A stretch of 36,269 nt of DNA from the NCBI RefSeq assembly GCF_014648675.1, contig NZ_BMRO01000004.1, positions 131,690 through 167,958 on the forward strand, in the 5' to 3' direction. Shown in pieces: positions 9,401 to 16,143 of this stretch (position 1 is its first letter; every line of letters starts with the position of its first letter). A program made the position numbers and the translations under genes. The notes beneath the pieces were generated by a model. It was given only the letters and a program-made list of their open reading frames with translations. It did no database searches and had not been told where the DNA came from. This stretch comes from Actinomadura livida. GTDB lineage: Bacteria; Actinomycetota; Actinomycetes; Streptosporangiales; Streptosporangiaceae.

Positions 9401-12400
9401 TCTACGACCGGCTGGGGCGCCTCCAGAGGCTCGACGCACCGGCCAAGACGAACGACGACAGGTCGATATGGCAGTACGACTACACCCGCACCGGTGAGTT
9501 GGTCGCCGTCACCGATCCCGTCGGCGCCCGTACTGAGGCCACGTACGACGACCTCGCCCGCAAGGTCACCACGACTGAGACGGTACGGACGCCGGTACCG
9601 GCCGCGTACACCACTCGCTACACCTACGACGACGCCGGCAACCTCGTCACGACCACTACGCCTACCGGAGCCGAGAGCACCGCGACCTACGACAGCGCGA
9701 ACCAGCTCACCAGGACGGTCGACCCCGCCGGAACCTCCTCCGAGTTCGGCTACGACGGACTCGGCCGCCAGATCCGGACGAGCGACGCCCTCGGCCGAAC
9801 CAGCAAACTCGGCTACGACACCATCGGACGCCTCGCCGCTACGAGCGCGCTCAAGACCGACGGCACGGAGACTTCCAACGCCACTTACCGCTACGACATG
9901 GCGGGCAATCTCACCGGCGTAACCGATCCGCTCAACAACACGACCACGTTCGCGTATGACGCTCTAGACCGGCTGGTGAGGCAGGTCGAGCCGGTCACGG
10001 ACACCAAGTCGATCACTACCACGTTCGGTTACGACGCCGCCGGGAACCGCACCCGCTTCACCGACGGCCGCGGCAACGACACCATCTACACGGTCAACTC
10101 GCTCGGACTACCCGAATCGATCATCGAGCCGTCAACCGCCGCGCACCCGGCCCCGGCGCAGCGCACCTGGACCAGCGCCTACGACGAAGCCGGCAACCCC
10201 GTCAAGATCACGGCACCGGGCGGGGTCGTCCGCGAACGCGCCTTCGACGCCGCCGGCCGTATCGTCACGGAATCGGGCTCCGGTACTTCGTCCCCGACGG
10301 CCGACCGCACCTTCGACTACGACGCCGCCGGGCGGCCCACCAAGGTCAACGCCGCCTCCGGGACCAATACCTACGGCTACGACGACCGGGGTCTGCTCAC
10401 CTCGGCGAACGGCCCATCCGGGACCGCCTCATGGACCTACAACGGCGACGGGCAGCCGACGACCCGAACGGACATCACCGGCACGGCCGGCTTCGGTTAC
10501 CTCGACGGCCGTCTCAAGACCGTCCAAGACGGCATCACCGGAGCCACGCGCACCTACGGCTACAACGCCGCCGGCGAGGTCAACAGGGTCGACTACGGGG
10601 CAGGCCGGATCCGCACCGCCGGATATGACGGCCTTGGCCGCCTCGCCAGCGACACCCTGAAGAACGACCAGGGCGCCGTGGTCGCGTCCGTGTCCTACAC
10701 CTACGACGACAATGACCAGACCACCGGCAAGACCACCACCGGAACCGCACTTGCCGCCGAGGAGAACTACGGCTACGACGACGCCAGCCGTCTGACCACC
10801 TGGACGCGCGACGGCACTACCACCGCCTATGAGTGGGACGACTCCGGCAACCGCACCAAGAGCGGGACCAATACCGCGACCTTCGACGAACGGAACCGTC
10901 GCACGACCGACGGCTCGACCACGTTCACCTACACACCCCGCGGCACCTTGGCGTCCAAGGCGGATGCGAACGGTTCCACCACCTATGACTTCGACGCCTT
11001 CGACCGGCTGATCACGTCCGGCGGCACCAGCTACACCTACGACGGACTGGACCGCCTCGCCACCCGCAACGGCATCTCGTTCACCTACGCGGGGCTGGGT
11101 TCTGACCCTGTCGCCGACGGCTTGACCCGATACGCGCGAGGCCCATCCGATGAACCACTGGCAACCGCCCAGGGCCTGACCACTCGGATCACCCTTTCCG
11201 ACAAACACGACGACGTGTTCGGCACGTTCGACCCCGAGGCCGACCTCACCACCCTCACCGACTCTGTCTCCTACAGCCCCTTCGGAGAACCCACCGCCAG
11301 CACCGGCACCAAACCCGGCATCGGCTATCAAGGCGACTGGACCGACCCGGAGTCCGGCCTGGTCAACATGGCCGCCCGCTGGTACGACCCGTCCATCGGG
11401 GCCTTCAACAGCCGTGACTCCTGGAACCTCGATCCGTCCCCGGCTTCGGTCCATGGCAACCGCTACACCTATGGAAATGCGAACCCCAATGACCACTTCG
11501 ATCCCACAGGCCATTTGGCGCCGGTCATCATCGGGGGGCTTGTCCTAGGCGGCAGGGTGGCCTGGACCGGGTGGCGTGTGTATCGCGCCTGGCGAGCTGC
11601 GCAGGCCCTCAAGAACGCCTGGGACGCATGGCAGGCACCTAGCGGCGGCGGGGGCAGCCCCTTCCTCAACCCGCCTACCGGGACTGGGTGCCGCGCACCG
11701 TGGTTCTGCGCTAGCCCTGGATCGGGTGATAGTGCTCGCGGCAGCTTCACGCGGCGGGGAGGAAGCTCCTCTTCCGCGCCTGGCCGGGGAAGCTCCTACG
11801 GAGGAAACGGCGGCCTGTCGGCCGCCCAGCGAGCGGCCATCGCCCGGGCACGAGCCATCGCGCGGGCCCGGGCGAGAACCGCGGCGGCCAAACGCCGAGC
11901 GGCGAACGACGCCCGGAACAAGGCCCGAACCATAAACCCCTCACTGCGCAGACCCTCCTACGCGGACCCTGGGAGCCGAATCTCGACAGGCCCCGCCCGA
12001 ATGCCCACGAGGGCCAGGACGCACAACGTCGTCGAGGATACTGCCCAGTCTTTGCGGGACATGCGCGCTAAAGCCGTCAGCGACGCCGGATCAATCGTCA
12101 GCCAGATTTCACTGGCCGGCGCCGCCTCCACGGCTCCGCCCGCCGAGATTCACTTCGACTCAGGCGGTGCGGCTCCGCCGCCCCCCACGAGTACGGTCAC
12201 GGCTCCGGAGCCCGACCGCAGTCCTGTCCTTTTCCCAGTCAATCCCTACGGCTCGTCCTTCCTGTACCCGGAAGCAGGGACAGCCTGGGAACCAGATCCG
12301 AGCCAGGGTACTACGGGCGGCGACGGTGACAATGGCTGCCTGCCGTTCAAGGAGTACAGACCACTCGACAGCCAAGGCCGGGCCACCGGCGCTCGCGCCC

Positions 12401-12822
12401 AATACTGCAGTGACGGGGATCTAGCGGGCGGATCCCCAGCGAAGAAGTCGATCCTCCCCAGCGGCTGGCCTCGGGATGCTGCCGGGAAGCCAAAAAATTC
12501 TGCCAGAGTCTTCTCGCGCGGACACCTTATAGGTGACCAGTTGGGAGGAAGTGGATCGGACCCGAGGAACCTGTTTACCATCTATCAGCGGATGAACAAT
12601 TCTTCTATGAAGAAGTATGAGAACATCGTACGCCGGGCAGTCGAGGATGAGGATCAGCAGGTATATTATGAAGTGCGACCGGTCTATCTCGGCCACTCCG
12701 GCCGGGCGTCCGCGGTGCACATGACTGCACACGGGAGCGGCGGACTGTACTTCAACGTTACGATTCAGAACAGCAAATCCAGGCACAGAAAGCATCGAGT
12801 GATATTTCCATGGCTTCACTGA
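3490..12822 (+). CDS. RHS/YD-repeat polymorphic toxin with C-terminal Endonuclease_NS_2-type nuclease
   Basis: A 3110-residue exported toxin. ATG 3490 follows GGGAG at 7 nt. A hydrophobic signal/anchor spans about residues 22-45. Domains in order: an actinobacterial RHS N-region (YRRPDGSWAPVD, about 150); a DNRLRE-type region (about 364-537); an NBR1-like Ig domain (548-652); a fibronectin-like segment (655-750); a DUF6531-like start of the shell (771-938); a LamG domain (978-1210, motif NDGQWHHAVL). A Pro/Thr linker (1304-1340) leads into YD repeats (1357-2570). The RHS core ends with ARWYDPSIGAF and the FDPTGH junction (D2671-H2675), where such proteins are commonly cleaved. After a hydrophobic stretch and an Ala/Arg-rich linker comes the toxin (about 2951-3110), with SRGHLIGDQLGG (H3012), MNN (N3036/N3037) and KKYE (E3044). 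These match the H-N-E centre of beta-beta-alpha-metal nucleases that cut DNA and RNA. The immunity gene overlaps its end. Confidence 0.93.
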   Translation: MVRPNRLFIGAGKRRTTRHSVMFRTAAVVLVLSLVATLDSSGIGALSAWRDLPEPHGPKQGWGSAAGRGGDVPVAGRNRTEPKSLRSQHPLTTAKKSPQPPRNTASVATQPAAESEDVSGFDTETSRELPERRDAHLRAYVNADGTESTEVSPRPINYRRPDGSWAPVDTRLVPVGATGGSADVPAQGWRNAADSVDIRLAPAVNADPVVRMGLGGGQEIGYSLQGADAKAGRPGERGVTYPGALPHTDLRIDIGSGGLKETLVLRSPKASGTFVFPLSLKGLTARVAGDQVEFTDASGQTKAVIPPGFMTDSAAEPATSDNVTYSIVSVDGAPALKVTADPEWLADPARVFPVDVDPSVEISAATTSLTVNDGGQVGGSQDLTVGSRSAAYLGFPGLSSRLQHHRIFGASLWMVNYDSQTCKSRPVSVRPVTEAWAGATGLKYPGPPVGGALARKSFSYGHIEFGSTKSKCPTKPVTFNLGKSGRDLVQRWVNGTQPNYGLSVRDESSGGLGTKKFTGHGTANPPRLIVTHSPYNAKYAITDPVPNPPVTQAQSGKVKVAVTNTGAETWTPSTYYLGYRVYDAKGELVTQQRSANLTGNVPRGGKATLDAVIKPLQPGTYSIDFTMVRHGGPIFTDEQVPPIRLRIKIIDIAPVVQEVYPSNGYQAPTLTPQLWATAIDLDAPPGSSLSYKYEICEKDEDGEPVNCFDSGYVPEYAWTVPAGNLSWSKTYLWRVFVKDTGNEVPSPRVMLQTAVPQPQLTAQLAHGQAHEFEPSSGNYSTSAIDASVATVGPELKVERTYNSLDPRRDSPFGAGWTTQFDMRLTEDEDGSGNVVVGYPDGQQVRYGRNPDGSYAPPMGREATLTPEPGKWKLTDKAGTTFEFVNGRLTAITDAGKHAITLFYDPSTGRLARATAPGGRALYFTWSGSHVASVRTAPVDGEALTWNYTYSGDLLTKVCGPASRCTTYDYETGSHYRTTVLDDRPESYWRLGEDEGVGASSQVAVNLGEDGATYKNVTLQAEGALAGTGNTAAMLNGTSSQVTLLAGTVKKSRDLAIEVWFKNRPTGSGGPLIGYQDKSLDAASGIGVPALYTGTDGKLHGQFWSGGPISPMSSTKAVNDGQWHHAVLSAMGSTQTLYLDGQKVATLTGQTPDHHALTQNQIGAAFASTPSSWPGWGTAQRRFYNGTIDEVAIYHHPLGPAQVAAHYASARTAADQLTRTTLPSGKTATQVEYDTDQDRVSEYTDRNGGTWKIKTPTVYGGATDLRRAVEVRDPADRPHLYETDALTGQMIRVGIPMGLDVRDEDNEPPTPTATPSPTPTYVCTTPDPGDPSFCTDLPGNPGGVPDWMGMTLDGMGIRTFEYDDQRHPTTITNENGDSVKLTYDDRGNILTRTTCRTKDVCHTAYYTFPAVTDPSDPRNDQPIEYRDGRSTSVGDNRYRTTYTYTATGDLRIQTNPQGGGQVEYTYTNGAEAAVGGGNMPSGLVRTETDPRGAVTRYAYTQEGDLGQVTDSSGLITRYTYDSIGRRKSATEVSDSVPAGAATYYGYDGWSNLTSVTEPATTNAVTGAAQQQRTDHAYDADGNLIRTEVSDTTGNGDPRVTTFAYDDHNLLERATDPHDHETGYQHDRFGNVTAVVDPAGNRFEYAYTARNMLAEVRLRDFDGDPAGAPELDDHLVIEARAYDYAGRLVANTDAMGRRTELTYYGDDLLKSVTLKDFRNPDGTERDFVISTVEYDGAGNATKMVTGNGKNTVRNVYDNVGRLESATVDPGGIARSVSYRYDVGGNITRETVTGAPSNVPWATPATGETTTYAYDTPGRLTRRTVDDGSAAHITSFTYDQRDLLTSVTDPRGNADGADESAYTTTYGYDEVGRQITATSPPVEAESGGGAPSTTRPETVTGFNTFDEPTEFKNPLGVISRTEYDRLGQPVKEIAPTYTPPGSTTPLAPTTTTFYDPIGQVEKVIDPKQNETRYFYDRLGRLQRLDAPAKTNDDRSIWQYDYTRTGELVAVTDPVGARTEATYDDLARKVTTTETVRTPVPAAYTTRYTYDDAGNLVTTTTPTGAESTATYDSANQLTRTVDPAGTSSEFGYDGLGRQIRTSDALGRTSKLGYDTIGRLAATSALKTDGTETSNATYRYDMAGNLTGVTDPLNNTTTFAYDALDRLVRQVEPVTDTKSITTTFGYDAAGNRTRFTDGRGNDTIYTVNSLGLPESIIEPSTAAHPAPAQRTWTSAYDEAGNPVKITAPGGVVRERAFDAAGRIVTESGSGTSSPTADRTFDYDAAGRPTKVNAASGTNTYGYDDRGLLTSANGPSGTASWTYNGDGQPTTRTDITGTAGFGYLDGRLKTVQDGITGATRTYGYNAAGEVNRVDYGAGRIRTAGYDGLGRLASDTLKNDQGAVVASVSYTYDDNDQTTGKTTTGTALAAEENYGYDDASRLTTWTRDGTTTAYEWDDSGNRTKSGTNTATFDERNRRTTDGSTTFTYTPRGTLASKADANGSTTYDFDAFDRLITSGGTSYTYDGLDRLATRNGISFTYAGLGSDPVADGLTRYARGPSDEPLATAQGLTTRITLSDKHDDVFGTFDPEADLTTLTDSVSYSPFGEPTASTGTKPGIGYQGDWTDPESGLVNMAARWYDPSIGAFNSRDSWNLDPSPASVHGNRYTYGNANPNDHFDPTGHLAPVIIGGLVLGGRVAWTGWRVYRAWRAAQALKNAWDAWQAPSGGGGSPFLNPPTGTGCRAPWFCASPGSGDSARGSFTRRGGSSSSAPGRGSSYGGNGGLSAAQRAAIARARAIARARARTAAAKRRAANDARNKARTINPSLRRPSYADPGSRISTGPARMPTRARTHNVVEDTAQSLRDMRAKAVSDAGSIVSQISLAGAASTAPPAEIHFDSGGAAPPPPTSTVTAPEPDRSPVLFPVNPYGSSFLYPEAGTAWEPDPSQGTTGGDGDNGCLPFKEYRPLDSQGRATGARAQYCSDGDLAGGSPAKKSILPSGWPRDAAGKPKNSARVFSRGHLIGDQLGGSGSDPRNLFTIYQRMNNSSMKKYENIVRRAVEDEDQQVYYEVRPVYLGHSGRASAVHMTAHGSGGLYFNVTIQNSKSRHRKHRVIFPWLH
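7560..11200 (+). repeat. YD (RHS) repeat array
   Basis: Dozens of copies of the motif Y-D-x(n)-G-[RN]-[LV] with spacing near 20 residues, encoded mostly as TACGAC...GGC(CGC/AAC)CTC. They form the beta-shell that encloses the toxin domain in RHS and TcC proteins. The repetition is at protein level; adjacent DNA copies are diverged. Confidence 0.9.
12331..12819 (+). other. Variable toxin tip: Endonuclease_NS_2-like nuclease domain
   Basis: This is the C-terminal cassette of the RHS protein. The catalytic triad-like residues are H3012 (codon 12523-12525), N3036/N3037 and E3044. Base composition falls here: 12601-12660 has 30 G+C of 60, compared with 43 of 60 at 10561-10620 in the shell. That fits replacement of the toxin tip together with its immunity gene by horizontal exchange. 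The fold assignment rests on motif spacing, not on a profile search. Confidence 0.75.
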
Positions 12823-13355
12823 CTCGGATGATCGAACTTATTGGTGAGCCCGTCCAGGTGCCGCCTCCCGTCGACTGGGACAAGTTGAGGGAGCAGCTCG
12901 GAATTCGCCTTCCCAGCGACTACATGGAGCTTTGTCGAAAATATCCGTCGCTCAACGTAGACGATTTTCTGGGTATCTTCCATCCCATCGAGGATGCGGA
13001 AGGAGAGAATTTGGTCTCCTGGGCGGAAGACATACTCGGGGCGGCAGAGGATCTCATTGAGGAGTTTCCGACCCTTGACCTTGTGCCGTTTTCGCTCTAC
13101 CCCGTGGCGGGTGGCCTGTTCCCGTGGGGTGTTACCGACAACAGCGACCATCTGTTCTGGCGGACCGAGGGTGACCCGGACACATGGACGGTCGTGGTGG
13201 CGGGCCACTCTTACGACAAGGGGGCCTGGTGGGAGTTCAACGGCTCCCTGACCGACTTCGTCACGGGACTAATAACCCGTGAACTCGTCTGCCCCGTGTT
13301 GGCTCCAGACTTCCCATCCCCGGATGCGAAGATCGAACAGTGCCCGCTTCCGTAA
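12810..13355 (+). CDS. SUKH-family (SMI1/KNR4) immunity protein for the RHS nuclease
   Basis: A 181-residue soluble protein with the SUKH signature: WDKLREQLGIRLPSDYMEL near the N-terminus, then GGLFPWGVTDNSDHLFWRTEGDPDTWTVVV, and a C-terminal FNGSLTDFVTGL helix. SUKH proteins are the commonest immunity proteins of polymorphic nuclease toxins and neutralise the partner by direct binding in the cytoplasm. ATG 12810 lies inside the toxin gene, giving a 13-nt overlap in another frame, so translation is probably coupled. No strong ribosome-binding site precedes it; ATG 12828 (residue 7) is an alternative start. GC content is as low as in the toxin tip, supporting joint transfer. Specific pairing with this toxin is inferred from position and family. 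Confidence 0.87.
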   Translation: MASLTRMIELIGEPVQVPPPVDWDKLREQLGIRLPSDYMELCRKYPSLNVDDFLGIFHPIEDAEGENLVSWAEDILGAAEDLIEEFPTLDLVPFSLYPVAGGLFPWGVTDNSDHLFWRTEGDPDTWTVVVAGHSYDKGAWWEFNGSLTDFVTGLITRELVCPVLAPDFPSPDAKIEQCPLP

Positions 13356-13508
13356 AGCTCCCGCGAAGAATTTTTGGCCAATTTTTATGTGGTGCAGCGC
13401 CTTGATCGAGGCGAGAAAGCCACGTCTCCGGTTGGGGAGAACCGCTGCGTCGACCACGCGTTCGTGGAGGGTCCGCGCCGCTCCTCCGGTTTGTGGGGCG
13501 GAGATGAT
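13356..13508. other. Short non-coding spacer after the immunity gene
   Basis: Begins with an AT-rich patch carrying two AATTTTT copies (13369-13386) and then returns to GC-rich sequence. Small frames on both strands resemble no family I know. It may be residue of a displaced cassette, but nothing shows this directly. Confidence 0.35.
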
Positions 13509-13544
13509 GAAGTCCCCGGGAGAATGGCGCTTCCCGGGGACTTC
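13509..13544. terminator. Bidirectional terminator between convergent genes
   Basis: Perfect 13-bp inverted repeat (GAAGTCCCCGGGA at 13509-13521 and its complement at 13532-13544) with a 10-nt loop. It lies between the immunity gene and the convergent phosphatidyltransferase gene and can serve both. Confidence 0.85.
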
Positions 13545-13554
13545 GTGGGTGGGG

Positions 13555-14568
13555 TCAGCCTGAGTTGGTGGTTACGGGGGTGGCTGCCTCTTGGTGGTGG
13601 TCGGTGGGGAGCTGGGTGCGGTAGTCGGCGATCTTGGCGTTGAGGTTCGCCAGGTTGCGGCTGTAGTCGCGGCTGGAGAGCCAGAACTTGTAGATGATGA
13701 CCAGTTCGAAGGCCAGGAGGCCCGCCCCGCTGATGGCGACGACCGGGATGATGGCGCCGGAGACCACTGCGGCGGCGATGGGGGCGATGATGAAGACGCC
13801 CATCTGGAACTCGATGCCGCTGACCAGGTGGGGGCGGATGCGGCCCGCCATCAGGACGTTGCGGATGCGGGCGTACCAGGGGAAGCGCTTGTTGAAGCCC
13901 TGCTGGAGCGCGACGTTCGGGTCGTCGCCGATGACGCGGTTCTCCAGGTCGGCGTCCGGGTCGTCGCCGATGGCCTCTTCCGCGGAGAGCAGGTCGTCGT
14001 CGGCGGGGAGGCCGCCGTTGGCGCGCTGGGCGGCCTGTTCCAGGTCGTGGGCCTCGCGGCGGGCGGCGGTCAGGGTGTTCCGCATCTGGGTGCGGACCTT
14101 GTAGATCTCCAGCGCGTCCATGTAGCGGAGCATGTCGAGGAACACGACCGCCAGGGCCGTCCAGATGTAGGCGACGTTGCCGGTGGCGGCGTACTGGCCG
14201 CCCATGAGGGCGATCGCGCAGGCCAGGACGCGGACGCGGTCGAAGATGTAGTCGAGCCAGGCGCCGAAGACCGAGCCGGTGCCCTTCAGGCGGGCGATCT
14301 TGCCGTCCATGCAGTCGAGCGTGAAGGACAGGTGGTACAGCAGCGCGCCGGCGAGCAGCCACGGCCAGGACGCGACGGCGAAGCAGGCCCCGGCGGCGAG
14401 GCCGAGGATGAGGGCTCCCACGGTGAGCTGGTTCGGGGTCACCCGCGTCCGGTTGGCCGTGAACTTCACCAGCCTGGAGGCGAGCGGATCGACCAGCAGT
14501 ACCGTCCACCAGGCGTCACGCGCCTTGTACGTCCGTTGCCGAACGTCGTCGAGCGTGAAGTTCGCCAT
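13555..14568 (-). CDS. CDP-alcohol phosphatidyltransferase-family membrane protein
   Basis: A 337-residue integral membrane enzyme. The complete family motif D85-x2-D88-G89-x2-A92-R93-x8-G102-x3-D106-x3-D110 is present (DCMDGKIARLKG...FGAWLDYIFD). The eight-residue motif binds two metal ions and transfers a phospho-alcohol from a CDP-activated donor to an acceptor alcohol, releasing CMP. Usual members have about 200 residues. This one has an extra acidic cytoplasmic segment (about 165-215) with a repeated IGDDP. Actinobacterial relatives make phosphatidylinositol phosphate, but the substrate cannot be read here; a wall-polymer linkage is also possible given the neighbours. ATG 14568 follows AAGGAAAGGATCTCC, and TAGCAT at 14599-14604 is a likely -10. 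Confidence 0.85.
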   Translation of the reverse strand: MANFTLDDVRQRTYKARDAWWTVLLVDPLASRLVKFTANRTRVTPNQLTVGALILGLAAGACFAVASWPWLLAGALLYHLSFTLDCMDGKIARLKGTGSVFGAWLDYIFDRVRVLACAIALMGGQYAATGNVAYIWTALAVVFLDMLRYMDALEIYKVRTQMRNTLTAARREAHDLEQAAQRANGGLPADDDLLSAEEAIGDDPDADLENRVIGDDPNVALQQGFNKRFPWYARIRNVLMAGRIRPHLVSGIEFQMGVFIIAPIAAAVVSGAIIPVVAISGAGLLAFELVIIYKFWLSSRDYSRNLANLNAKIADYRTQLPTDHHQEAATPVTTNSG

Positions 14569-14598
14569 GGAGATCCTTTCCTTGTGGGAAGCGATCCG

Positions 14599-14604
14599 AT
14601 GCTA
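14599..14604 (-). promoter_or_regulatory. -10 box for the phosphatidyltransferase gene
   Basis: TAGCAT on the minus strand, 30 nt before the ATG at 14568. Transcription would start near 14592 and give a short leader that contains the ribosome-binding site. No -35 consensus is visible. Confidence 0.45.
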
Positions 14605-14679
14605 CCGGTGCCCGGTTCCGGTCCTCCGCATTGTCTCCGACTCGTGATCGTCCGACCGGATGATGACCAACACCCTGGG

Positions 14680-14685
14680 TAGTCT
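14680..14685 (+). promoter_or_regulatory. -10 box TAGTCT, likely leaderless promoter
   Basis: The last T lies 6 nt before GTG 14692. Transcription would therefore start at or next to the start codon, and no ribosome-binding site precedes it. Confidence 0.5.
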
Positions 14686-14691
14686 TTGCTG

Positions 14692-16143
14692 GTGCGTGCC
14701 CGACCTGAGCTGCTTCACCTGCCTCTCGTGTGCGTGCTGGTACCGGCGGTCCTCATCCGGGTCGCCGCGGTGCTGGGGTATCCGGCGCCGATGTGGTTCG
14801 GTGACTCGCCGGAGTATCTGGAGTCGGCGATCGAGGGGCGGCCAGGGGAGACGCGCCCGTCCGGGTACTCGCTGCTGCTGTGGCTCCTCAAACCGTTCCA
14901 CAGCCTGACGGTCGTGGTGTCGGTGCAGCATGTCCTCGGTCTGCTGACCGGTGTGCTCGTGTACGTGCTGGTGTGGCGGGCCGCCCGGGACGTCGTGCGC
15001 CCCTGGGCGGCGGGGGTGCTGGGGGCGGCGCTGACGGTCCCCGTGCTGCTTCCCGTCCATCAGGTCGCCCTTGAGCACATGCTCATGTCGGACTCGCTGT
15101 TCACGTTCCTGCTGCTCGCGGCGGTGGCGGCCGTCCTGTGGCGGCGGCGCATGACGTGGTGGCTGGGGGCGCTGGCGGGGGTGTTCGCGGCGGGCACGTC
15201 GCTCACCAGGTCGGCGGGGCTGCCGCTGATCGCGGTGATCCTGGTCGCCATGCTGCTGCGGCGGGCGGGCTGGCGGGCGTGCGCCGGTGCGGTGGCGGCC
15301 TTCGTGCTTCCGATCGTCGGGTACATGTTCGCGTTCCAGCACGTGTACGGCGAGTTCGCGATGGCCAGGGCCGGAAACATCTGGCTGTACGGGCGCACCG
15401 CCGACTTCGCCGACTGCCGGGTCATCGAGCCGCGGCCGGAGCTCGCGGTGATGTGTCCCGAGCACACCGACCCCCGCATCTCGCCGGCGTTCGCGTCCCT
15501 GTGGACGAAGGACTCCCCGTTCCGTGACCTGCCCGGCTGGATCTACGGGGAGCGGTCCGACCGGCTCGCGGGCGAGTTCGCGCGGGAGGCCATCACGGAG
15601 CAGCCCGCCGACTACGCGCGGGTGGTCGTCCGTGACACGCTCCGGGCGTTCGAGTGGGAGCGCAGCCCGTACCCGACGCCGTGGACGTGGCTGCAGTACG
15701 AGTTCCCCGAGGGCGCGTCCTGGAGCGACGAGCAGGACGAGCTCGCAGCGAGGTACGACCCCGAGGGTGAAACGAGGGTCGTCGATCCGTGGGCCGGAAT
15801 CGTGCTCGGTTACCAGGATCGCGTGGTCATGCCGGGCACCGTGCTCGGTCTGCTGCTGCTCGGCGGGCTGGCCGGAGCGTTGCCGTATGCCCGGTTCCGC
15901 GGCCGGTGGACGCCGATGCGGCCCGTCCGGCACTGGGCGACCGGTGCGCTGCTGCCGTGGGGGACGAGCCTCGCGCTCCTCGTCATCCCCGCCGCGACGG
16001 CCGACTTCGACTACCGGTACGTCCTGCCCGCCGTCCCCTTCGCCTGCGTCGCCCTCGCGCTGGCAGTGCTCCCGCCGCGCCGCGACGGCGCCGAGGCGGA
16101 GGCGCCCGCGGAGCCGGAGAGCGTGCCCGCCGGGTCCGGTTAG
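14692..16143 (+). CDS. Polytopic GT-C-type glycosyltransferase (GT39/ArnT-like)
   Basis: A 483-residue protein with about ten hydrophobic segments. The first extracytoplasmic loop carries FGDSPEYLES and RPSGYSLLLWLLKPF, the acidic loop pattern of lipid-phosphate-sugar-dependent GT-C transferases (Asp is the presumed base). These enzymes move a sugar from a polyprenyl phosphate to an acceptor on the outer face of the membrane. The last segment ends in DFDYRYVLPAVPFACVALAL, common in actinobacterial members. The start is GTG 14692, just after a -10 box; TTG 14686 is in frame but less likely. It overlaps the convergent GT4 gene by 4 nt at the stop. Its place among wall-polymer genes suggests polymer glycosylation; the sugar and acceptor are unknown. 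Confidence 0.75.
   Translation: MRARPELLHLPLVCVLVPAVLIRVAAVLGYPAPMWFGDSPEYLESAIEGRPGETRPSGYSLLLWLLKPFHSLTVVVSVQHVLGLLTGVLVYVLVWRAARDVVRPWAAGVLGAALTVPVLLPVHQVALEHMLMSDSLFTFLLLAAVAAVLWRRRMTWWLGALAGVFAAGTSLTRSAGLPLIAVILVAMLLRRAGWRACAGAVAAFVLPIVGYMFAFQHVYGEFAMARAGNIWLYGRTADFADCRVIEPRPELAVMCPEHTDPRISPAFASLWTKDSPFRDLPGWIYGERSDRLAGEFAREAITEQPADYARVVVRDTLRAFEWERSPYPTPWTWLQYEFPEGASWSDEQDELAARYDPEGETRVVDPWAGIVLGYQDRVVMPGTVLGLLLLGGLAGALPYARFRGRWTPMRPVRHWATGALLPWGTSLALLVIPAATADFDYRYVLPAVPFACVALALAVLPPRRDGAEAEAPAEPESVPAGSG

Noticed and set aside
7560..11200. Regularly spaced repeats considered as a CRISPR array
   Set aside because: The periodicity is that of in-frame YD codons with diverged DNA and no constant repeat or spacer structure.
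3490..12822. RHS protein considered as a TcC component of an insecticidal Tc complex
   Set aside because: No TcA or TcB gene nearby; the single large exported chain with DNRLRE/Ig modules and a SUKH partner fits a polymorphic toxin.
13356..13508. Possible transposase or orphan toxin remnant after the immunity gene
   Set aside because: Short frames on both strands show no family pattern, inverted repeats or target duplication.
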